Assembly: GCA_963513935.1 (NCBI GenBank)
Contig: OY740772.1
Location: 16,214,098 to 16,278,097, forward strand
From: Aphrophora alni
Taxonomy: Eukaryota; Arthropoda; Insecta; Hemiptera; Aphrophoridae
Reading direction: 5' to 3'
DNA: 64,000 bases
This document shows positions 57,185 to 64,000 of this stretch, one piece after another (position 1 is the first letter of the stretch; every line of letters begins with the position of its first letter). The notes beneath the pieces were generated by a model, which was not told the DNA's origin, searched no databases, and was given only the letters and a program-made list of their open reading frames with translations. Both the position numbers and the translations under genes were made by a program.

Positions 57185-57345
57185 AGTATTCTGATAGCTC
57201 AGTGGTTGCACCTAAGATCGTGGGTTCGAATCTCACCCAGGGCACAAGGTTTGTTCTGTGCAGTTTGGTTCTTTCCATCCTGTGGTATGGCGGAGGGCAG
57301 GCCCACTATAAATAAACGGTGGTTTGCTTGAATGGAAGTTGACGA
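57185..57345 (+). mobile_element. tRNA-derived SINE head
   Basis: TAGCTCAGTGGT at 57195-57206 matches the RNA polymerase III A box, and GGTTCGAATCTC at 57222-57233 matches the B box. They are only 27 bases apart centre to centre, too close for an intact tRNA, so the D-loop to anticodon region is shortened. The sequence continues CACCCAGGGCACAAGG and about 95 bases of body ('cctgtggtatggcggagggcaggcc'). It then runs directly into a (GGTTA)n array at 57346. This is best read as a SINE whose tail position is occupied by TTAGG repeats. Confidence 0.75.
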
Positions 57346-57827
57346 GGTTGGTTAGGTTAGGTTAGGTTAGGTTAGGTTAGGTTAGGTTAGGTTAGGTTAG
57401 GTTAGGTTAGGTTGGTTAGGTTAGGTTAGGTTAGGTTAGGTTAAGTTAGGTTAGGTTAAGTTAGGTTAGGTTAGGTTAGGTTAGGTTAGGTTAGGTTAGG
57501 TTAGGTTGGTTAGGTTAGGTTAGGTTAGGTTGGTTATGTTAGGTTAGGTTAGGTTAGGTTAGGTTAGGTTAGGTTGGTTAGGTTAGGTTAGGTTAGGTTA
57601 GGTTAGGTTAGGTTAGGTTAGTTTAGGTTAGGTTAGGTTAGGTTAGGTTAGGTTGGTTAGGTTAGGTTAGGTTAGGTTAGGTTAGGTTAGGTTGGTTAGG
57701 TTAGGTTGGTTAGGTTAGGTTGGTTAGGTTAGGTTAGGTTAGGTTAGGTTAGGTTAGGTTAGGTTAGGTTAGGTTAGGTTAGGTTAGGTTAGGTTAGGTT
57801 AGGTTAGGTTAGGTTAGGTTAGGTTAG
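57346..57827 (+). repeat. Telomere-type (TTAGG)n array 1, 482 bp
   Basis: GGTTA units on the plus strand with scattered GGTTGGTTAGG, GTTAAG and GTTATG variants. The order of the variants matches array 2 with an offset of 1,476 instead of 1,481, i.e. one 5-base unit of difference. Confidence 0.98.
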
Positions 57828-58780
57828 TATCTAACTACATAAAAAATTTTCATTTTACAAAATTTTGTACAAACAAAACAAACTATAAAGTCAATGGATT
57901 GGCCGTTGGTAAATTTTTTCCAAAAATAAACGATTTATTAATTTAGAAAACATAACTATTTTACGTATGACTATAAAATATTCTAAAATCATAAACATGG
58001 AGCTGTTAAAAGACATTCGATTTCATAATGAATTTTCACAAATAATCTCTTTTCTGCTTTGTATCTTTCGATTATTATTATGAAAAGCAATTCTACAAGA
58101 AACAACAAACAACCCTGTTACAAGGGAAGAAATAAAACAAAAGAAAACCGCTGCCACATAGTCATACACCAGTTAGTTATCGATCGTCGTAATAAAGATG
58201 TCTGACTACCACTGCCACCTAAATGTATTGTAACATAAGTAGGCATTGTGTCTTCTCAAGTACTCAAGTCATGAAGCATTTATAAGGAGACGAAACAAAA
58301 GCCGCATTTTTTCTATCTTATATAAGTTGTAAAGAGAAATAAATATGTTTTCGTGAAAAATAATCAAATTTTTACACAAATTTTGATTTTCTTCAGACTA
58401 ACACGGTGGTTTACAATTACAAAAAAAAAATACATCAATAAGTGAAAACTTACTAAAACACCAATTTAGAATCTATTTGTGATAAAAATCCCTTTAAGAG
58501 AAAACAGAAATTCAATTATTCAATTATATATTGTAACTTCAATTGAGCGTTAGAAATAATGTTTGTTTGCAATTGAATAGAGTGTGTTGAAAAACGTAAT
58601 GGACTATAAATAGGAGGAGTGAAAACAACTTCAAATTGATAGGTTTGCAAAACCATCTCTTCTTGTTTACAATGAACTGCTTGTAAGGAGGGATAAGGGA
58701 GGAGGAGGAAATTCAATTAATTTCTAGGATTGGTATAAAGGGGTCGAGACAGAATGATAACGTTATAGGTACAACGGTTC
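57828..58780 (+). repeat. Family C unit between TTAGG arrays, copy 1
   Basis: 953 bases of complex sequence identical, as far as I compared, to 59309-60261 (offset 1,481). The 66-codon minus-strand ORF (58516-58716) is shared by both simply because the copies are identical; it is not kept in the diverged copy at 4931-5880. No motif identifies the repeat. It shows no terminal repeats I can see. Confidence 0.9.
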
Positions 58781-59308
58781 GGTTAGGTTAGGTTAGGTTA
58801 GTTTAGGTTAGGTTAGGTTAGGTTAGGTTAGGTTAGGTTAGGTTAGGTTAGGTTAGGTTAGGTTAGGTTAGGTTAGGTTAGGTTAGGTTGGTTAGGTTAG
58901 GTTAGGTTAGGTTAGGTTAAGTTAGGTTAGGTTAAGTTAGGTTAGGTTAGGTTAGGTTAGGTTAGGTTAGGTTAGGTTAGGTTGGTTAGGTTAGGTTAGG
59001 TTAGGTTGGTTATGTTAGGTTAGGTTAGGTTAGGTTAGGTTAGGTTGGTTAGGTTAGGTTAGGTTAGGTTAGGTTAGGTTAGGTTAGGTTAGGTTAGGTT
59101 AGGTTAGGTTAGGTTAGGTTGGTTAGGTTAGGTTAGGTTAGGTTAGGTTAGGTTAGGTTGGTTAGGTTAGGTTGGTTAGGTTAGGTTGGTTAGGTTAGGT
59201 TAGGTTAGGTTAGGTTAGGTTAGGTTAGGTTAGGTTAGGTTAGGTTAGGTTAGGTTAGGTTAGGTTAGGTTAGGTTAGGTTAGGTTAGGTTAGGTTAGGT
59301 TAGGTTAG
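58781..59308 (+). repeat. Telomere-type (TTAGG)n array 2, 528 bp
   Basis: GGTTA units with the same ordered variants as array 1, preceded by about 100 bases of array that match the start of array 3 (including a GTTTAGG variant near 58800). Confidence 0.98.
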
Positions 59309-60261
59309 TATCTAACTACATAAAAAATTTTCATTTTACAAAATTTTGTACAAACAAAACAAACTATAAAGTCAATGGATTGGCCGTTGGTAAATTTTTT
59401 CCAAAAATAAACGATTTATTAATTTAGAAAACATAACTATTTTACGTATGACTATAAAATATTCTAAAATCATAAACATGGAGCTGTTAAAAGACATTCG
59501 ATTTCATAATGAATTTTCACAAATAATCTCTTTTCTGCTTTGTATCTTTCGATTATTATTATGAAAAGCAATTCTACAAGAAACAACAAACAACCCTGTT
59601 ACAAGGGAAGAAATAAAACAAAAGAAAACCGCTGCCACATAGTCATACACCAGTTAGTTATCGATCGTCGTAATAAAGATGTCTGACTACCACTGCCACC
59701 TAAATGTATTGTAACATAAGTAGGCATTGTGTCTTCTCAAGTACTCAAGTCATGAAGCATTTATAAGGAGACGAAACAAAAGCCGCATTTTTTCTATCTT
59801 ATATAAGTTGTAAAGAGAAATAAATATGTTTTCGTGAAAAATAATCAAATTTTTACACAAATTTTGATTTTCTTCAGACTAACACGGTGGTTTACAATTA
59901 CAAAAAAAAAATACATCAATAAGTGAAAACTTACTAAAACACCAATTTAGAATCTATTTGTGATAAAAATCCCTTTAAGAGAAAACAGAAATTCAATTAT
60001 TCAATTATATATTGTAACTTCAATTGAGCGTTAGAAATAATGTTTGTTTGCAATTGAATAGAGTGTGTTGAAAAACGTAATGGACTATAAATAGGAGGAG
60101 TGAAAACAACTTCAAATTGATAGGTTTGCAAAACCATCTCTTCTTGTTTACAATGAACTGCTTGTAAGGAGGGATAAGGGAGGAGGAGGAAATTCAATTA
60201 ATTTCTAGGATTGGTATAAAGGGGTCGAGACAGAATGATAACGTTATAGGTACAACGGTTC
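59309..60261 (+). repeat. Family C unit between TTAGG arrays, copy 2
   Basis: Exact or near-exact duplicate of 57828-58780. The duplication unit (array plus family C) is 1,481 bp. Lack of visible divergence means a very recent event, gene conversion, or an assembly error. Confidence 0.9.
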
Positions 60262-60358
60262 GGTTAGGTTAGGTTAGGTTAGTTTAGGTTAGGTTAGGTT
60301 AGGTTAGGTTAGGTTAGGTTAGGTTAGGTTAGGTTAGGTTAGGTTAGGTTAGGTTAGG
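60262..60358 (+). repeat. Telomere-type (TTAGG)n array 3, 97 bp
   Basis: GGTTA units with the GTTTAGG variant near 60282, matching the first part of array 2 before it stops at 'ggttaggatcaatg'. Confidence 0.98.
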
Positions 60359-60439
60359 ATCAATGAAACGAAACAATTAAGTATTCAATAGAACAACTTG
60401 GTTAGTTTACGTATAAAAACTGTACAGATATATTATTCA

Positions 60440-61110
60440 CCTTATACAATAGATTGGCAGACTTTAACCATCATGTTACTTACCCAGACCCATCTTATAA
60501 TGTAATACAAACAGATCATATAAATGTAATGACAAAAAGTTGGTTACTTGTAGAAAATGTTAAATTGTATTGGTATACCAAGGGATCTTATCCAGAAAGG
60601 CAAGTTGTTACACACTTGGCAAGGTGTTACAATAGTGTATAACATATAACACTGCTTCCTTAGTGTCAACTAGGTTCTGAAGCACCTCCTAGACGCGTAT
60701 ATATTAAACAGGCTCCACTCGCTTCGGTTTTATCATTATCTCAGCCCTTGTAGGAATTGATAAACTGTATTGGTAGTATTCAATTACAAGGAGTCATAGC
60801 CAGTATACGTGCAATAGGATAAGTTTGTATAAAACCGTTGTTACACAGGTTCTACAACAGTTTAAAGTGTAGGTATTCATTATTTTTTGACGTCAGAAAG
60901 GCCGTAAACGAGTCGAAGTTCTACATAGTAAAGGAGCCTCCACTCTGTGTCTGTAAATCGACCCGGATCTATCTCGTAAATATACGAATTACATATTTTC
61001 AATGGAGGTCAGGATTAGAAATTACACAAACAAGGTTCGAACATTAAAACAACTTCGCTATTTGTAGGGTTGGTAACATTACATGCTGAATTCAAATATT
61101 CAAATTTTTA
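60440..61110 (-). repeat. Dispersed family A copy, minus strand
   Basis: Inverted landmarks: 'catcatgttacttacccagacccatc' near 60470, 'gttggttacttgtagaaaatgttaaattgtattgg', 'tccactcgcttcggttttatcattatctcagccc' near 60712, 'gtttgtataaaaccgttgttacacaggttct', and 'tgtagggttggtaacattacatgctgaattc' near 61063. The ORFs at 60454-60642 and 60838-61047 are by-products. Confidence 0.7.
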
Positions 61111-61139
61111 TCTAATTAAGTGTTTTTCACCTTTAAACA

Positions 61140-62060
61140 TTAAGAAAATAATGTTCTCACTGTTGCTGTCGTTGTAATAGTTGTCACTGTCGTTCTCGCT
61201 GTCATTCTTGATTCGCTGATGTTGTCTCTGTCGTTGAGGTTGTCGTTGTCGTTGTCGCTGTAGCTCTAACTGTCGTTTTCGTTGAAGCTATCGTTGTCTC
61301 TGTCGTTGTCGTTGGAGCTGTCGTTTTTTCTGTCGTTCTCGCTGACTTTGAAGCTGTCGTTGTCGTTGATGCTGTCGTTTTAGTTGAAGCTGTCGATTTT
61401 GCTGTCGGTCTCGCTGTCGTTGAAGCTATCGTCTATGCCGTTGTGGTTGACGCTGTCTTTTTGCTGTCGGTCCCGCTGTCGTTCTCGTTCTCGCTGTCGT
61501 TTTCGTTTTTGCTGTCGTTTTTGCTGCCGTTCTCGTTCTCACTGTCGTTTTAGTTAAGCTGTCGTTTTAGTTAAGCTGTCGTTTTAGCTGTCGTTCTCGT
61601 TATCTCTGTAGTTGTCGTTGACTCTGTCGTTCTCGCTGTCGTTTTAGTTAAGCTGTCGTTTTAGCTGTCGTTCTCGTTATCTCTGTAGTTGTCGTTGACT
61701 CTGTTGTTCTCACTGTCGTTTTAGTTAAGCTGTCGTTTTAGCTGTCGTTCTCGTTATCTCTGTAGTTGTCGTTGACTCTGTCGTTCTCGCTGTCGTTCTC
61801 GCTGTCGCTGTCGTTGTCATTGTCTTCTGAACGAGAACACGATAGCGTCTATAAAAGTTAAGATAGGACCATAAAATGTGCTACTATAAACTCGTATTTA
61901 ACCCTACTGAAAATCAGAAAAAACAAATTAAAACTATGTCGACCATTTTCAACAGTTTAGTTCATATCTTATGGTGTATTTTGCAACTTATAACACCCTA
62001 AATTTGATACAATTTATTTTCAACGTAGAATTTTATATAAATACGTTAAAGCCATTAATA
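61140..62060 (+). repeat. Dispersed family A copy with expanded GTCGTT block
   Basis: Lies head to head with the previous copy. The short CGTCGTTGTCGTC block of other copies is expanded here to about 680 bases, after which the family resumes with 'cgagaacacgatagcgtctataaaagttaag', 'aaccctactgaaaatcagaaaaa', and a 'gcaacttataacaccctaaatttgata' block. Confidence 0.7.
61150..61829 (+). repeat. GTCGTT/CTGTCGTT minisatellite, 680 bp
   Basis: Irregular hexamer-based repeat (GTCGTT, GTCGCT, CTGTCGTTCTC and similar). A longer unit of about 85-105 bases, from TTTTAGTTAAGCTGTCG to GTCGTTGACTCTGT, occurs about three times between 61560 and 61800. No open frame through the whole array. Strand-asymmetric (G/T-rich plus strand). 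Confidence 0.9.
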
Positions 62061-63520
62061 GTCACACAGCTATTGTGTTCAAGTGCGTTGAAAACAATGT
62101 TTCACTATACAACAAGGCAAATTGAAGAATCTCTAATTTGACTACTCCCCTCCCACACATTTTAATTTAGATTAGCAGCGTAACAGACTTGCAATAAACA
62201 TTGTGGCGCTCTCGTAATAGATATTGATTACAGTGTTGTCAAATCAGAGAGAGAAGGGAACACCAAGGTCGTTGTGTAGTATCGATTCGACCCACTATAA
62301 CATCCGTGGCTTGTAACCACGTGGCACCGCCGCCATTCTGCCCTGTCTCCACCCCAAACATGTCAACATGTATCTTCATTTTACAAAAATAAAACCATTA
62401 TCTTATTCTTTTTGGTATTACTGTAGAAAACGTAATTGTTTATCTGGGGCTTGGTAGGGAAAAAATATGTGGATCATGAACCTTGAACTTTAAAACGTGA
62501 TATGATCCAACTGTAATTTTTACATGATGAGTAAAAAATCAATCTTAAGTTTTTTACAGACAAATCCGCTTTAAGATCTACTCGACAGGAAAAATTAATT
62601 GATGGTAATCTGTCGTTTGGACAGTGCTCAGCGAGTAGATTTTGATGAAATTTAATATGTGAACGTTGTTTAACCATATCTCGAAAGTTTTGTTTAACAC
62701 GATATTTAAGGTTACCTTCATAAGATCAAAATTTAAAAATAAATTTTCACAAAACCTACTGAAACGATTCATTAAAGATTTCTAAGATCTAAAAGACTAA
62801 ACGTCGTCGTTTTTTTCAAAACTTACGTTCCTAAAGTAACCTGTTAAAAATGACATATGAACCATGAACGCCGTCAAAAGTTTTATCTCATAATCGGGGA
62901 AACCGATTTTGATGAAGTATAAAATTTAAACCTTAAGTCATTGTGCCTAACCGAAATTAATCCTGACAGACTTAGTGGTTTGGTTCGATTTTGCACAAAT
63001 TACTCTATAATTCTGTTTTATTTTCAGTTAGACACTTTGGGTTATAAATTTTAAAATTTCATTAAAAATTCTTCAGTTGATTTTGAGATATTGCAAGTCA
63101 TTGCGTAGCGTAAACGTTCATTTCTTTAAGCGGTAACTCCCAAACTAGCATGTTTGCTATAACATTTTTTACAGTAGGCCTACATAGAGGCTATATTTTA
63201 GTCAAGTTTTATCAATATCGTTAAAGTCGATTTTGAGAAAATTGTAATATTGTGTTTCGGTCTTATCGCAAAGTTTTCCTTTAACTTTCTGTTTCATTAT
63301 TATTTGGTTTTGTATACAAATGTGAGAGGGATACATTTGGCTATGTTAATGTTTACAGCGTTTCCGTATTTTATGTAGGTTTCGTGGCCGAAAAATTTTT
63401 TTAAACGAGGGTAAAAATACGCTTAGAATTAAACTTAATATTGTAATTTTTCGGTGTATTTTCAAAAATTGTGTTTGAATTTTTTATTGATCTGTACGTA
63501 CTCGTACATAGTTATTCATT
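62061..63520. other. No gene recognised; weakly repetitive
   Basis: AT-rich, with recurring words of the type GTCGATTTTGAGAAAATTG, GTTGATTTTGAGATATTGC and ACCGATTTTGATGAAGTATA near 63222, 63078 and 62902, roughly every 150-180 bases. This could be decayed repeat sequence. No ORF is credible. Confidence 0.4.
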
Positions 63521-63524
63521 TATG

Positions 63525-64000
63525 TAGGGATTGGCTACTCACAACCTAGTGGGCATCCACGGCAAACAACCTCTTCAGATCTCCACTCTTCATGTTGTTC
63601 CGAGGTCTCTCCTATGACCTTTACTACTTTCAATTCCTGCGCAAGTGTATCTTTATTAATTATCTTATGAGTGCTTTTTCACCTTAACTACCCTTTACTA
63701 CGTTTTCACACCGCTTTCTTTTGTTTTCAGCGAACCGTGATGTAATATCCCACATACGGATAGTTGTGATCTCTTACAGTATTTAGAGTTACTCCACCAA
63801 GCGGTACTCTGGCCGGGTGGACGTCCTTTCTCTAGCTTCTAGTTGTGACCTGCACTACTTCCCACTCCCGTGCAAGTGTATCTTTCATGATCTACTCTGT
63901 CAACCCTTTTTCAACCTTGAGTCTCCCATATTATGTTATCTTTTTCTCCCTTTTCCTCTGTTTTTACCCCAACCCTGAAGTGTAAAGTGACCCATTCTGG
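63525..64000 (+). repeat. Dispersed family F copy with tandem monomers
   Basis: Matches 12370-12700, but contains the 'tacttt/c...tcctgcgcaagtgtatcttt' block twice (about 63605-63655 and 63850-63892), giving a monomer of about 240 bases. Includes GCGGTACTCTGGCCGGGTGG near 63801. It runs off the window end. Confidence 0.6.

Noticed and set aside
57185..57250. A functional tRNA gene
   Set aside because: A and B boxes are too close together for a cloverleaf; there is no anticodon stem, so it is a SINE head.
58516..60197. Two identical 66-codon ORFs as evidence of a conserved gene
   Set aside because: Identity comes from the tandem duplication; the older copy at 4.9-5.9 kb does not keep the frame.
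57346..60358. A true chromosome end (telomere)
   Set aside because: Complex sequence continues for kilobases on both sides, and arrays are short and impure.

Overview
This window looks like intergenic, repeat-dominated DNA from an AT-rich insect genome. The insect reading rests on long arrays of the TTAGG telomere-type repeat, on remnants of several non-LTR retrotransposons of the Jockey/R1/CR1 kind, and on a pogo-type MITE. TTAGG argues against Diptera. The repeat style suggests Hemiptera, possibly a leafhopper or sharpshooter, but that is a guess. I found no host protein-coding gene and no intact tRNA or rRNA gene. Every coding trace I can defend comes from a mobile element.

Layout. 0-5.9 kb: a pair of 60-bp inverted repeats 2 kb apart, a 194-bp palindromic element, copies of dispersed families A, B and D, and a diverged inverted copy of family C. 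6-9.6 kb: more family A, a fold-back element, and the zinc-knuckle tail of a LINE. 11.6-17.3 kb: an 83-bp duplication, LINE debris at 13 kb, and a decayed LINE reverse-transcriptase tail at 16.3-17.3 kb. 20-24.4 kb: family E and a 1.9-kb minisatellite (29-bp unit) that carries an 830-bp higher-order duplication. 24.5-36 kb: microsatellites, family A and B copies, and a 30-bp minisatellite. 37-39.4 kb: two LINE 3' ends, one of which seems to have landed in a 158-bp satellite. 40.9-44.2 kb: pogo MITE, CR1-like fragment, and a second fold-back element. 46.7-48.2 kb: a TTAA-flanked DNA transposon with matched terminal repeats and an intact 214-codon ORF, which is the most gene-like object here. 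48.3-49.5 kb: a (GA)n tract and a broken RNase H LINE tail. 51.5-52.0 kb: a clean MITE with 33-bp perfect terminal repeats and a 7-bp target duplication. 53.5 kb: a 200-N gap. 54.6-60.4 kb: TTAGG arrays, a tRNA-derived SINE head, and a 1,481-bp tandem duplication. 60.4-64 kb: family A copies, one with a 680-bp GTCGTT expansion, and family F.

The elements form a nested graveyard rather than a pathway. The items most worth following are the TTAA element with its in-frame, core-deleted transposase-like ORF; the association of TTAGG arrays with a SINE and with a 950-bp dispersed repeat; and the uncharacterised families A and B, which together account for a good part of the window. Family letters A-F are labels for this window only. 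Family boundaries were judged by eye and may be off by tens of bases.
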